Source: Chloroflexi bacterium OHK40 (GTDB lineage Bacteria; Chloroflexota; Chloroflexia; Chloroflexales; Chloroflexaceae). From it: a stretch of DNA of 38,206 bases. This document shows, one piece after another, positions 25,375 to 32,585 of this stretch. The stretch is taken from the NCBI GenBank assembly GCA_004367505.1, contig SFCB01000147.1:1-38206 (forward strand), in the 5' to 3' direction. The notes beneath the pieces are model-generated. The model saw only the letters and a list, made by a program, of their open reading frames with translations. It was not told the origin of the DNA and searched no databases. Positions within the stretch are counted from its first letter, which is position 1. The number at the start of each line of letters is the position of its first letter. The position numbers and the translations under genes are program-made.

Positions 25375-25754
25375 AGTCGGGACTCCCTGTATGACGAGAT
25401 CCTTCCGCGGGGCCGGGGCATAGAGTGGATGCGGATGCCCGTTGCGCTCCTTGGAAACCACCGCAGGCGTTCGAAGGCGTCAGGAAGGACGCAGCACGCT
25501 GTGTCGGCATGGCGGTGCCGGTGGACCAGGGGTGCTAAAACGAAGCCAGGCCTCCTTTCCGCTCGGATAGGGCACAGCAACGCGACGGTCACCTGGTGGC
25601 CGCCGGTGCGCTGGAGAAAACGATCATCGAGTTAACAGCACAGCCGCATTGCTGTCTGGAGCTCCTGTGGAATGGGCGTACGTCTCGCGCAGCGGCAGGC
25701 AGGGCCGCTAGCGTGAGGTGCAAACAGGTGGTGTACGGGGGCAGTTACGCGCCA

Positions 25755-25783
25755 ACTGTACTACGTAGGCTGGCTTCTGTCAA
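25755..25783 (-). promoter_or_regulatory. Sigma-70 promoter of the CHRD subtilase gene
   Basis: On the minus strand a perfect TTGACA (25783-25778) is followed after exactly 17 nt by TACAGT (25760-25755). Transcription would start near 25748, about 370 nt before the ATG at 25374. Confidence 0.6.
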
Positions 25784-25930
25784 TGGCGTGGAGGTTTGCT
25801 GACACTCAGGCCACGCGTGCGAGTCGGGGGCGCCGGCCCTTCGGCTCCGCCGCCGCTGTGGCCGAAGGTTCCAGGCTGGGCCGTGGGAATGGTGGACGGT
25901 GCGCAGGCCCGGAGCGGCCACCGGCGCTCC

Positions 25931-25959
25931 TTGACGCCCGATCGCCACTCGGCTACAAT
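25931..25959 (+). promoter_or_regulatory. Sigma-70 promoter of the aminotransferase gene
   Basis: TTGACG (25931-25936) and TACAAT (25954-25959) are separated by exactly 17 nt. Transcription would start near 25967, giving a leader of about 50 nt with AAGGAG at 26004-26009, 6 nt before the ATG. Confidence 0.65.
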
Positions 25960-26015
25960 CCCTGGTCGGTACCACGGGCCGGCAATGGCGCTGGCATACA
26001 GCTAAGGAGCACCAC

Positions 26016-27368
26016 ATGACCACCCTCCCCGAGATTCCAAGCTACGGCAGCGACTATATGCCCACCGATGTACCCGGCCCGAAGGCTCGCGCGCTCGTGG
26101 AGCGCGACGGCCACGTTCTGGCGCCGATGGGCCGCGTCTACCCGCTCGTGATCGACCACGCCGCTGGCTGTGAGGTGTGGGACGTGGATGGCCACCGCTA
26201 TCTCGACGTGAATGCTGGCATCGCCGTGCTGGCTGCCGGCCACTGCCACCCCCGACTCGTCCGGGTGGGGCAGGAGCAACTCGCCCGCTTCACGCACATG
26301 GCCGGTACCGACTTTTACAACGAGCCGATGGTCAAGGCCGCCGAGAAGCTCGTCGCGCTTATGCCGGGCGGTGCGGGGTGGCAGGTCTTCTTCTGTAACA
26401 GCGGCACCGAGGCGATCGAGGCTAGCGTGAAGCTTGCGCGCTACGTAACTGGCCGCCAGAATGTGATCGCCTTCTACGGCGCCTTCCATGGCCGCTCGTA
26501 TGGCAGCCTCTCCCTCACGGCCTCCAAGCCTCGCCAGCGCCGGGGCTTCTTCCCGCTTTTGCCCGGCACCTTCCACGCCTTCTATGCCAACCCCTACCGG
26601 CCGCCGCTCGGCAGCGACCCGGCCCGCGTCACGGAAACCTGCCTGGCCTTCATCGAGCAGACGCTCTTTACCACCACTTGCCCGCCCGAGGAGGTGGCCG
26701 CGATCGTGGTTGAGCCGATCCAGGGTGAGGGTGGCTATGTGGTACCAGCCCCTGGCTTCCTCGCGGGCTTGCGCGCCCTCTGCGACCGGCACGGGATCAT
26801 GCTGATCTGCGACGAAGTGCAGAGCGGGGTGGGCCGCACCGGCAAGATGTGGGGCTTCGAGCATGAGGGCATCGTGCCCGATATTGTGGCCTCGGCCAAG
26901 GGTCTTGGCGGCGGTCTGCCGATCGGCGCTATGATCGCCCGCCGCGAGTTGGCCCAGCGGTGGCAACCTGGCTCCCACGGGAATACCTACGGCGGCAACG
27001 GCCTGACCTGCGCTGTCACCCACGAGTTGCTCTGTCTCGTCGAGGAGGAGTTGATGGCCAACGCGGCCCGCGTGGGGGCGCGCCTCAAGGCCCGCCTGGA
27101 CGATCTGCTGCCTCGCTTCGCTCAGGTGGGTTGCGTGCGCGGCCGCGGCCTCATGATCGGTGTCGAGTTGATCGATCCGTCTAGTGGGGCGCCCGACCAC
27201 GACCTGGCCGAGGCGGTGATGGCCGAGTGTTTCCGCAAGGGCCTGCTCGTGCTGACCTGTGGCGCATCCACGATTCGCTTCTGCCCGCCTCTCACCTTGA
27301 CTGCCGAGCAGGCCGACGAGGCCGTTGAGCGCTTCACGCTGGCGCTGGCGGCCTGTGTGGCGGCGTAG
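26016..27368 (+). CDS. Class III PLP-dependent aminotransferase (acetylornithine/GABA type)
   Basis: Cytoplasmic transaminase of 450 residues, using pyridoxal phosphate. SGTEA (129-133) binds cofactor phosphate. AFHGR (156-160), EPIQGEGG (233-240) and Asp266 in CDEVQSGVGRTG follow. The Schiff-base lysine is Lys295 in SAKGLGGGLPIGAM. The extended N-terminus (about 1-35, PSYGSDYMPTDVPGP) and overall length fit the 'acetyl ornithine aminotransferase family' group that includes GABA and ornithine transaminases rather than short ArgD. The donor amino acid cannot be fixed. It has its own promoter and a strong AAGGAG. No arginine genes are adjacent, which argues against a role in arginine synthesis. 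The downstream neighbour is a repeat cluster. Confidence 0.92.
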   Translation: MTTLPEIPSYGSDYMPTDVPGPKARALVERDGHVLAPMGRVYPLVIDHAAGCEVWDVDGHRYLDVNAGIAVLAAGHCHPRLVRVGQEQLARFTHMAGTDFYNEPMVKAAEKLVALMPGGAGWQVFFCNSGTEAIEASVKLARYVTGRQNVIAFYGAFHGRSYGSLSLTASKPRQRRGFFPLLPGTFHAFYANPYRPPLGSDPARVTETCLAFIEQTLFTTTCPPEEVAAIVVEPIQGEGGYVVPAPGFLAGLRALCDRHGIMLICDEVQSGVGRTGKMWGFEHEGIVPDIVASAKGLGGGLPIGAMIARRELAQRWQPGSHGNTYGGNGLTCAVTHELLCLVEEELMANAARVGARLKARLDDLLPRFAQVGCVRGRGLMIGVELIDPSSGAPDHDLAEAVMAECFRKGLLVLTCGASTIRFCPPLTLTAEQADEAVERFTLALAACVAA

Positions 27369-27476
27369 GACACGGTGGTACATGGCCACTGTGCCCGGGT
27401 CTCGGAGACATGGCGTGGATCTGAGCGGATAGCCAGACGAGCTCTGCACTTGAGTCCCCGCCTACGCGGGCTCCCA

Positions 27477-27520
27477 AGGCCGCCACCAGCGGCCTGCTCC
27501 CCGCTTGCGCAGGGGGGAGC
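27477..27520. repeat. Two adjacent perfect hairpins
   Basis: AGGCCGC (27477-27483) pairs with GCGGCCT (27489-27495). GCTCCCC (27496-27502) pairs with GGGGAGC (27514-27520). They form the left part of a REP-like cluster about 110 nt after the aminotransferase and may end its transcript. Confidence 0.5.
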
Positions 27521-27537
27521 CGCGCGGGAACCCAGTG

Positions 27538-27785
27538 CTGCCGGCGTCGATCGTGTAGCGGCAGGTGATGTCGTTCCCGCGGAAGCGGGAAGCCAGCGCA
27601 GGCGGGACCCCCGCGCAGGCGGGAACCCCGCGCTGCCGGCGTCGATCGTGTGGCGGCAGGTGATGTCGTTCCCGCGCAGGCGGGAACCTCGCACTGCCGG
27701 CGTCGATCGTGTAGCGGCAGGTGATGTCGTTCCCGCGCAGGCGGGAAGCCAGCGCAGGCGGGAACCCCGCGCAGGCCGGACCCCA
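27538..27785. repeat. Three tandem REP-like direct repeats with inner palindrome
   Basis: The unit starts CTGCCGGCGTCGATCGTGT at 27538, 27633 and 27694. Copies 1 and 3 are about 95 and 92 nt; copy 2 is 61 nt, lacking an inner segment. Each contains GATGTCGTTCCCGC followed by a palindrome of the type TTCCCGC-n-GCGGGAA, with further GCGCAGGCGGGA units after it. This resembles the widespread intergenic palindromes with a TTCCCGCG...GCGGGAA core. It is not a CRISPR: no constant spacing and no unique spacers. The rest of the 526-nt gap (27369-27895) holds no gene. Confidence 0.7.
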
Positions 27786-27879
27786 GCCTCGCGCGTCCCC
27801 GGGGATTGGCGGGTGCGGTGGCGGCGCCCACGGCGTGCTCGCGTACACGATGAGACGTCCCACCCGCTACGCGCTGCCA

Positions 27880-27888
27880 TGCTATAAT
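27880..27888 (+). promoter_or_regulatory. Extended -10 promoter of the methyltransferase gene
   Basis: TGC-TATAAT is a perfect extended -10 that ends 7 nt before the ATG at 27896, with no ribosome site between. The mRNA is therefore predicted to be leaderless, with the same geometry as at 2087-2103. Confidence 0.6.
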
Positions 27889-27895
27889 CTTCCAT

Positions 27896-28612
27896 ATGCG
27901 GAAACGGGCGCTCTGGTGGCTTGGCGGCGCGATCGGCGGCGCGGCACTGATCTACTGGCAGATCGTGATCGCCGAGGGCGCCTACCTCGGCCCACGGGTG
28001 GTGCGCCTGATCTACCGGCTTGGCGCGCCCTACTACGACGCTGTGCGCCGGCCCGTCCAGGCCGCCGCCGATGACGTCCTGCGCCCGCTGCTGATCCGGG
28101 CGATCGCCGGGCTCCCCCGGCCCAGCGTCCTGGACGTGGCGACGGGCACGGGCCGTGTTCCGCTGCTACTCTGTGCCGAGGCGGCCTTCGCAGGCCAGAT
28201 TGCCGCCCTGGATCTGACGCCCCGGATGCTCGCTGCCGGAGTGGCCAGGCAGCGGCACTGCTGCCCTGGCGCTTCCATCGGCTGGCACCTGGGTGAGGCT
28301 GGCGCCTTACCCTGGGCCGGCGAAAGCTTCGACCTTGTGACGTGCCTTGAGGCGCTGGAGTATCTGGCGCGCCCCCGGCGGTCCCTGGCAGAGATGGCCC
28401 GGGTGCTGCGGCCAGGAGGGGCGCTGGTCGTGAGCCGCTGGCCCGACCACTGGGCGCGCATGCTGCCTGGCCGGGCCTTCACCGCTGCCACCCTGGCCCG
28501 GGAGCTGCAACGCCTCGGCTTTGAGCAGATAACATCGCTGCCCTGGCAGCCCGGCCACTACGATCTCGTAACCGCGTGGAAGCCGCTCGCCCACCCTGAG
28601 TCTCGGTCCTGA
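27896..28612 (+). CDS. Class I SAM-dependent methyltransferase with N-terminal membrane segment
   Basis: Protein of 238 residues. A short hydrophobic segment (about 8-25) could anchor it or act as a tail helix. The SAM-binding motif I is VLDVATGTGRVPLLL (78-92). A second acidic position is ALDLTPRML, and motif IV is FDLVTCLEALEYL. LRPGGALVVS is the post-motif strand. It is of the UbiE/Methyltransf_11 kind, and the substrate is unknown. Predicted start at 27896 sits directly after an extended -10, so it is probably translated from a leaderless mRNA. The pseudokinase gene follows 35 nt after the stop. Confidence 0.87.
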   Translation: MRKRALWWLGGAIGGAALIYWQIVIAEGAYLGPRVVRLIYRLGAPYYDAVRRPVQAAADDVLRPLLIRAIAGLPRPSVLDVATGTGRVPLLLCAEAAFAGQIAALDLTPRMLAAGVARQRHCCPGASIGWHLGEAGALPWAGESFDLVTCLEALEYLARPRRSLAEMARVLRPGGALVVSRWPDHWARMLPGRAFTAATLARELQRLGFEQITSLPWQPGHYDLVTAWKPLAHPESRS

Positions 28613-28647
28613 AGGCCCGGCGCTGCGGCCCGCTATTCCGTTTCCAG

Positions 28648-30093
28648 GTGCCACTACCGTCGATGCAAGAGGCGCACATCACCCCAACCGCCGCCCCGAT
28701 GCTCTTCGGACGCTACCGCGTCACCGAGCAACTCGGCGCGACGCGGCTCGCGGCGGTCTATGCGGCCACCGATGAGCGGCTGCAGCGCCGGGTCCTCGTG
28801 CATCTGCTGCGGCGCGAGCTGGTCGGCCAGGAGCGCCCCCATGCGCGCTTCGTCGCCGAGGCTGGCCAGATGGCGCGTCGCTCGCATCCGGCGCTGCTCG
28901 AGGTCTTCGACAGTGGGGAAGCCAACGGGCGGCCCTTTCTGGTCACTGAGCACTGCTCCGGCCGTCCGCTCTACGCCATCGGGGCGCTCACCGTCGAGCA
29001 GGCGCTACTCTATGTGCGCCAGGTGGCCGGCGCAGTCGCAGTCTGCCAGGCGCGGCGCGGCCCCGACGCCCCTCACGGCCTCTACCACCCGCCGATCAGC
29101 AGCAGTAATGTCCTGGTCGTGGACGAAGGCCGGGTCAAGCTAGTCGATAGCTGGCTGCTGCCGGTTGCCGAGATACCCGCCGACCTGGCCCACTACCGGG
29201 CGCCGGAGCTGAGCGAGGGTCGCCCGGCTACACCGGCGAGCGCCGTCTATGCTCTCGGGTTACTGCTCTACGAACTGCTCACCGGGGTGCGCCCGGTGCA
29301 TGGCGCCGACGCGCGGGCCACCGCGCTGGCCCATCTCAACGCCCGGATCCCGCCCCTGGGCCAGGTGCGGCCGGCCCTCTTCATGCCCACCGCCGAGCAA
29401 TTGCTGGCGCGTGCCACGGCCCGGTTGCCCGAGCAGCGCTTCCCCGATGCTCAGGCCTTCGGGGCCGCCCTCGATACACTCTGGCGTGCCGCAGGGAGCG
29501 AAACGCAGCGGCTGGCCTCGCCCGCCGCGCGGATGGCCCGCCCTCGCCCCGCCGCGCAGGCCCCTCAGGCGCCCAACTCGCAGCACGACGCGCCGCAAGC
29601 GGCCATCCCACCCTCCGCGCCGCGTCCGGCGCGCCAACAGCCGGTGAACGCTGCCAGACTGCGACGGCAGGGCCTCGTGCGCAACCTGGTGGGCTGGCTG
29701 GTGATGATGGCCCTGCTACTCGCCGTAGCGCTCGCCAGCTACCTCGCGGTTACCGCGATCGCCGATCGACTGGCCGGGCGCCTGCCAGCCCCACGTGTGC
29801 CGGGCCTCCCCAGTCTCCCCGAGGGATCGGCGGATGGGCCGTTAGGCTGGTTGGATCAGCTGCTCGGGCGCGATGAGATCTATATCGTGAATATCGCCGA
29901 AGGACTCAACCTGCGCAGCGCCGCCGATGTCGAGGCGCAGATCCTGGCGGTAGTGCCAAATGGGACACCGGTGCGGCGGCTGGAGGGCCCCGTTGTGGAG
30001 GATAATATTCCCTGGCTGCGCGTTCGCGCCGAAGTGGGTGGAGAACCGATCGAGGGCTGGATGTCGCTAAACTACCTCCGGCTAGAGGAGTAA
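28648..30093 (+). CDS. Membrane-anchored pseudokinase with SH3b domain
   Basis: Protein of 481 residues. Residues 20-285 have a Ser/Thr-kinase fold. The glycine loop is degenerate (LGATRLAAVYAA). The VAIK lysine is His52 (VLVHLL). The HRD motif reads HPP (147-149), losing the catalytic Asp, though Asn154 is kept. DFG reads Asp167-Ser-Trp. The APE motif (185-187) and the helix-C Glu71 remain. A Pro/Ala/Gln-rich linker, one membrane helix (about 347-371) and an SH3b domain (about 413-478, LNLRSAADVEAQ) follow. Phosphotransfer is unlikely; scaffolding or sensing with an extracytoplasmic wall-type domain is more plausible. The start is a GTG at 28648; the ATG at 28663 is a fair alternative. Confidence 0.85.
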   Translation: MPLPSMQEAHITPTAAPMLFGRYRVTEQLGATRLAAVYAATDERLQRRVLVHLLRRELVGQERPHARFVAEAGQMARRSHPALLEVFDSGEANGRPFLVTEHCSGRPLYAIGALTVEQALLYVRQVAGAVAVCQARRGPDAPHGLYHPPISSSNVLVVDEGRVKLVDSWLLPVAEIPADLAHYRAPELSEGRPATPASAVYALGLLLYELLTGVRPVHGADARATALAHLNARIPPLGQVRPALFMPTAEQLLARATARLPEQRFPDAQAFGAALDTLWRAAGSETQRLASPAARMARPRPAAQAPQAPNSQHDAPQAAIPPSAPRPARQQPVNAARLRRQGLVRNLVGWLVMMALLLAVALASYLAVTAIADRLAGRLPAPRVPGLPSLPEGSADGPLGWLDQLLGRDEIYIVNIAEGLNLRSAADVEAQILAVVPNGTPVRRLEGPVVEDNIPWLRVRAEVGGEPIEGWMSLNYLRLEE

Positions 30094-30119
30094 GCCGCCT
30101 GCTGCGGCTGGGAGAGGCT

Positions 30120-30731
30120 ATGAGCGAGGAGAGAGGGATGCGTACGCTCCATGGCCGCCGGGTGATGCTCCGCACCTGGCAGCGCGGCGACACGCTCGCC
30201 CAGGAGCTCTGGCCCCGCTATACTGAGCCCTTCAGTTCACTGTGGAACATCCCCCGCACGGCCCATTTCGACGATTTCCTGAGCCGTGGCTCTGGCGGCC
30301 AGCGTTATGTCTGGGCCGTAGAAGACGAGGCCCGCCGCCTGATCGGTCGGATCTCCCTGCGCGAGGTGGACCCGAAGGCGGGCAGCGCGCGCCTCGGCAT
30401 CTCCCTGGCCCAGACCCATGTCGGCCAGGGGCTCGGCACGGAGGCCCTGGCGATCTTCCTCGATCACTTCTTTGGCCCACTCGGCTTTAGCGCCATGCGC
30501 CTCGATGTCGCCGCATTCAACCGGCGCGCCGTGCGGTGCTACGAGCGCCTCGGCTTTAGCTACGTCGAGAGTGAGTGGCGGAGCGCCGGCAGCGATCCGT
30601 CGCTGCGGCTGCTCGACGATCCGCGCCACGCGGATGTGCTGCCCTTCTTCCGGCGCAATCGCTTCGATACCTTCGTCGAGTTCTACGAGATGCTGCTCAC
30701 CCGCGCCGATTGGCTCCGCCACCGACCGTAA
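30120..30731 (+). CDS. GNAT-family N-acetyltransferase (RimJ/RimL-like)
   Basis: Acetyl-CoA-dependent acetyltransferase of 203 residues. The N-terminus HGRRVMLRTWQRGD is the usual first strand and helix. The acetyl-CoA loop is QTHVGQGLGTEAL (98-110). LDVAAFNRRAVRCYERLGF is the conserved C-terminal half of the fold. The C-terminus continues about 50 residues past the core (VLPFFRRNRFDTFVEFYEML), longer than the minimal domain. The acceptor is unknown: a protein N-terminus, amino acid or aminoglycoside cannot be told apart. The ATG at 30120 follows GGGAGAGG; the ATG at 30138 is possible. It lies 26 nt after the pseudokinase gene. Confidence 0.88.
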   Translation: MSEERGMRTLHGRRVMLRTWQRGDTLAQELWPRYTEPFSSLWNIPRTAHFDDFLSRGSGGQRYVWAVEDEARRLIGRISLREVDPKAGSARLGISLAQTHVGQGLGTEALAIFLDHFFGPLGFSAMRLDVAAFNRRAVRCYERLGFSYVESEWRSAGSDPSLRLLDDPRHADVLPFFRRNRFDTFVEFYEMLLTRADWLRHRP

Positions 30732-30739
30732 TACGCACG

Positions 30740-30748
30740 TGGTATGCT
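30740..30748 (+). promoter_or_regulatory. Possible extended -10 for the nucleotidyltransferase gene
   Basis: TGG-TATGCT in the 198-nt gap before the gene. It would leave a leader of about 175 nt in which nothing further is recognised. Confidence 0.25.
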
Positions 30749-30929
30749 CGTGCCAGCGTCTGGGCGATGGGGCGGCCAGCTCCGATGGCTGTGTGTCGGG
30801 GCAGTTCTGGCACCCGGTCGCTCCAGCCCACGCCCCAACACGGGTTTTCACGTTTGATTGTTGCCTCAGCTCTGCGAGCAGGTTGCCCCGCAAACACCGC
30901 CGCCACATCGTACTCCTCGGGAGCCAGCC

Positions 30930-31520
30930 ATGTCACTGATCGCCGGGAACCTCGCCGTCGTCCAGCGCCTGCTCGACTCGCAGCACCTGCCCTGGGGCGT
31001 CTTTGCGGGTGCGGCTGCGCATCTCTACGGCCACCGCCGCCCCATTCAGGATGTCGACCTGCTGGTGCCTCGTGGGCAGATCGCCGTCGTCGTCAAGCTG
31101 CTCCAGAACAGTGGCAAGGCCGTGCAATACGACGGCCAGCGGATCCTCTGGCGTGGGATCAAGATCTTCGACGACCTGACGGTACGCCGCGCCGGCCGGT
31201 TCTACCCCTTCATCTTTGATGGGCCGATGCAGGCCCGGCTCCGGCGTCTGCCGCTCCTCGGCGCGCCGGTGCGGTTGCTTGCGCCAGAGGACGTGATCGT
31301 CCACAAGCTGCTCCTCGCCCGTGGGCCTGCCGAGGGCAAGCATGATCTGACCGACGCGGCGGTGGTCGCGCGGCGCCAGCATCTAGATCTGGACTATCTA
31401 TGGGAGCGTGTGCGGCTCGCGCAGGCTGAAGCGCTGATCAAAGAGGCGCTGGAGGGGCTGCTCGCCTCGGGCGACGGAGAGGATGGCTCGGAGGTTGCGC
31501 GGGAGCCGGCGGCCGTGTGA
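30930..31520 (+). CDS. Nucleotidyltransferase-fold protein (AbiEii/MNT-like)
   Basis: Protein of 196 residues. FAGAAAHLYGHRRPIQDVDLLV (25-46) matches the nucleotidyltransferase signature: a small-residue helix followed by D-x-D (Asp41, Asp43). LLAPEDVIVHKLLLARGPAEGKHDLTDA is the typical downstream segment of AbiEii-like and related minimal transferases. The ATG at 30930 has GGGAG 7 nt upstream, while the open frame reaches 30858. No partner antitoxin (AbiEi, HEPN) is adjacent, so a toxin role is not supported. The substrate is unknown. It is convergent with the fur-like gene, with only 14 nt between. Confidence 0.8.
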   Translation: MSLIAGNLAVVQRLLDSQHLPWGVFAGAAAHLYGHRRPIQDVDLLVPRGQIAVVVKLLQNSGKAVQYDGQRILWRGIKIFDDLTVRRAGRFYPFIFDGPMQARLRRLPLLGAPVRLLAPEDVIVHKLLLARGPAEGKHDLTDAAVVARRQHLDLDYLWERVRLAQAEALIKEALEGLLASGDGEDGSEVAREPAAV

Positions 31521-31534
31521 CGGCGGGCGTACCG

Positions 31535-32008
31535 CTAGCAGTCGCGGCACATGGCGCAGCGCCCATAGAGCTGCAGGAGGTGGCTCTCGATGGCAAAGCT
31601 CGTCTGGGCTGCCAGGCGCGCCACAAGCTCATCGAGCGCACATCCCTCGAAGGCAATCACGACGCCGCAACTGGTGCAGACGAGGTGGTGCAGGTGGCCC
31701 GGGAAGCTCGGCACGTAGCCGGCCTCGCTGCCCTGCTGGTGGATGCGGGCGAGCCAGCCGGCGCTATGGAGTTGCTCCAGGGTGCGGTAGACAGTCGCCC
31801 GGCCGGTGCGGTCGTCACGCCGGGCTTTGAGGGCGGCGTAGAGATCCTCGGCACTGAAGGGCACCCTGTAGCGGCTGATCGTCTGTAGCACGCGCAGACG
31901 CGGCCCGGTGGCCCGGAGGCCGCCGGCCTGCCAGGCGCCCTGGACGGCCTGCATCCAGCTAGATGGGTCAACACGCGCAGGCTGTTGGGCGACGTCGTGG
32001 GTGGACAT
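31535..32008 (-). CDS. Fur-family metal-dependent repressor
   Basis: DNA-binding regulator of 157 residues, of the Fur/Zur/PerR family. The winged helix is about 28-92 (ATGPRLRVLQTISRY, then RATVYRTLEQLHSAG). The dimer domain has HLHHLVCTSCG with Cys111 and Cys114. A C-terminal CAMC (Cys151, Cys154) completes the structural zinc site, followed by RDC. Regulatory-site histidines are present (105, 107, 108). The metal cannot be decided by eye. Its nearest neighbour upstream on the same strand is rpsR, which hints at zinc (Zur). The ATG has no good ribosome site. A shorter start at Met19 would still keep the domain. Confidence 0.92.
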   Translation of the reverse strand: MSTHDVAQQPARVDPSSWMQAVQGAWQAGGLRATGPRLRVLQTISRYRVPFSAEDLYAALKARRDDRTGRATVYRTLEQLHSAGWLARIHQQGSEAGYVPSFPGHLHHLVCTSCGVVIAFEGCALDELVARLAAQTSFAIESHLLQLYGRCAMCRDC

Positions 32009-32026
32009 GGTGGGGAAGGAAACGAA

Positions 32027-32070
32027 CAGGGGGACAGGGCCTGGCGCAGTGCCGAGCCGCTGTCCCCCTG
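32027..32070 (-). terminator. Intrinsic terminator of rpsR
   Basis: CAGGGGGACAG (32027-32037) and CTGTCCCCCTG (32060-32070) are perfect 11-bp arms with a 22-nt loop. On the minus strand the stem is followed by TTCGTTTCC, moderately T-rich. It lies between the end of rpsR and the start of the fur-like gene, so it may also lie in the fur leader. Confidence 0.6.
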
Positions 32071-32083
32071 GCGCGTCCTGAGG

Positions 32084-32350
32084 CTAAGCGCGGGTGTGCG
32101 AGGGCGCCGCCGGGAGCAGGGCGAGGTGCCGTGCCCGCTTGATCGCGGTCGAGAGGCGGCGCTGCATCTTAGCCGTGACACCGGTGCGCCGGCGGGGCAG
32201 GATCTTGCCCTGGGCCGTGATGTACTTCTGCAGCCGCTTGATGTCCTTGTAGTCGGGGAGGATACCGAGCTTGGTGAACTCGCACTCGCGGCGCCGGCCA
32301 CGCAGCCCGCCGCCCATGCGCCCACCACCACCCATCCGGGAACGGTTCAT
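32084..32350 (-). CDS. rpsR: 30S ribosomal protein S18, zinc-site-free form
   Basis: Small-subunit protein that pairs with S6 on the platform. The protein has 88 residues. The core [25 protein letters not shown] and [12 protein letters not shown] is diagnostic. The N-terminal extension is Gly/Arg-rich ([15 protein letters not shown]). Where zinc-binding S18 proteins have a CxxC, this one has CEFT and only one cysteine in all, so no zinc ribbon. The frame is open to 32875, but the ATG at 32350 gives the normal protein and has AGGAGAAGAG upstream. It is not next to rpsF, ssb or rplI, so it is an isolated copy, with the fur-like gene downstream. Confidence 0.96.
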   Translation of the reverse strand: MNRSRMGGGGRMGGGLRGRRRECEFTKLGILPDYKDIKRLQKYITAQGKILPRRRTGVTAKMQRRLSTAIKRARHLALLPAAPSHTRA

Positions 32351-32389
32351 AGCGCGAACTCTTCTCCTGCAATACAACCATCGGGCGGA

Positions 32390-32425
32390 GTGCCCGAAGC
32401 CGGGCACACTCTCGCTAGTATACCA
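32390..32425 (-). promoter_or_regulatory. rpsR promoter and leader hairpin
   Basis: On the minus strand TGG-TATACT (32425-32417) is an extended -10. The leader then forms a perfect 7-bp hairpin, GTGCCCG (32407-32401) with CGGGCAC (32396-32390), loop GCTT, about 40 nt before the ATG. Ribosomal-protein leaders often carry autoregulatory structures; that role here is only a possibility. Confidence 0.45.
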
Positions 32426-32585
32426 CAGCTCGCGGCCCGGCGGCGCAGCGTGGCGATGACAAGGGTGTGGCGTATGGTTCTGCAACCCCCCACGTGCCGT
32501 GGCGCTGAAGCGCGCGGCCATGGAGGGCGGAGCCTGCCTGCGTGGGCTCCCGCTTCCGTGGGAACGGCCCCACCGGCGCACCGGT

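Larger units (their letters stand above)
25375..26015. other. 640-nt intergenic region with two divergent promoters
   Basis: No convincing gene. It contains a minus-strand promoter (25755-25783) for the subtilase and a plus-strand promoter (25931-25959) for the aminotransferase. The roughly 370-nt subtilase leader includes ACAGCA/TGCTGT arms (25635-25655) and, on the minus strand, a consensus-like AAAGGAGG near 25553-25560 with no start codon at a usable distance. No known riboswitch consensus was recognised. Confidence 0.5.

Noticed and set aside
24142-25635. 497-codon plus-strand frame opposite the CHRD subtilase
   Set aside because: Antisense shadow of a well-supported protease; product is Gly/Val/Arg-rich with no motif.
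25783-26019. Small plus-strand frames before the aminotransferase
   Set aside because: They cross the mapped-looking promoter at 25931-25959, have no ribosome site and no recognisable product.
25953-27449. 498-codon minus-strand frame opposite the aminotransferase
   Set aside because: Antisense shadow; the opposite strand has all class III aminotransferase motifs, a promoter and a ribosome site.
27538-27785. CRISPR-like appearance of repeats
   Set aside because: Only three units of unequal length, no unique spacers, and inner palindromes of the REP kind.
27369-27895. tRNA or other structured RNA gene in the largest repeat-bearing gap
   Set aside because: No cloverleaf or T-loop consensus found; the hairpins belong to repeats.
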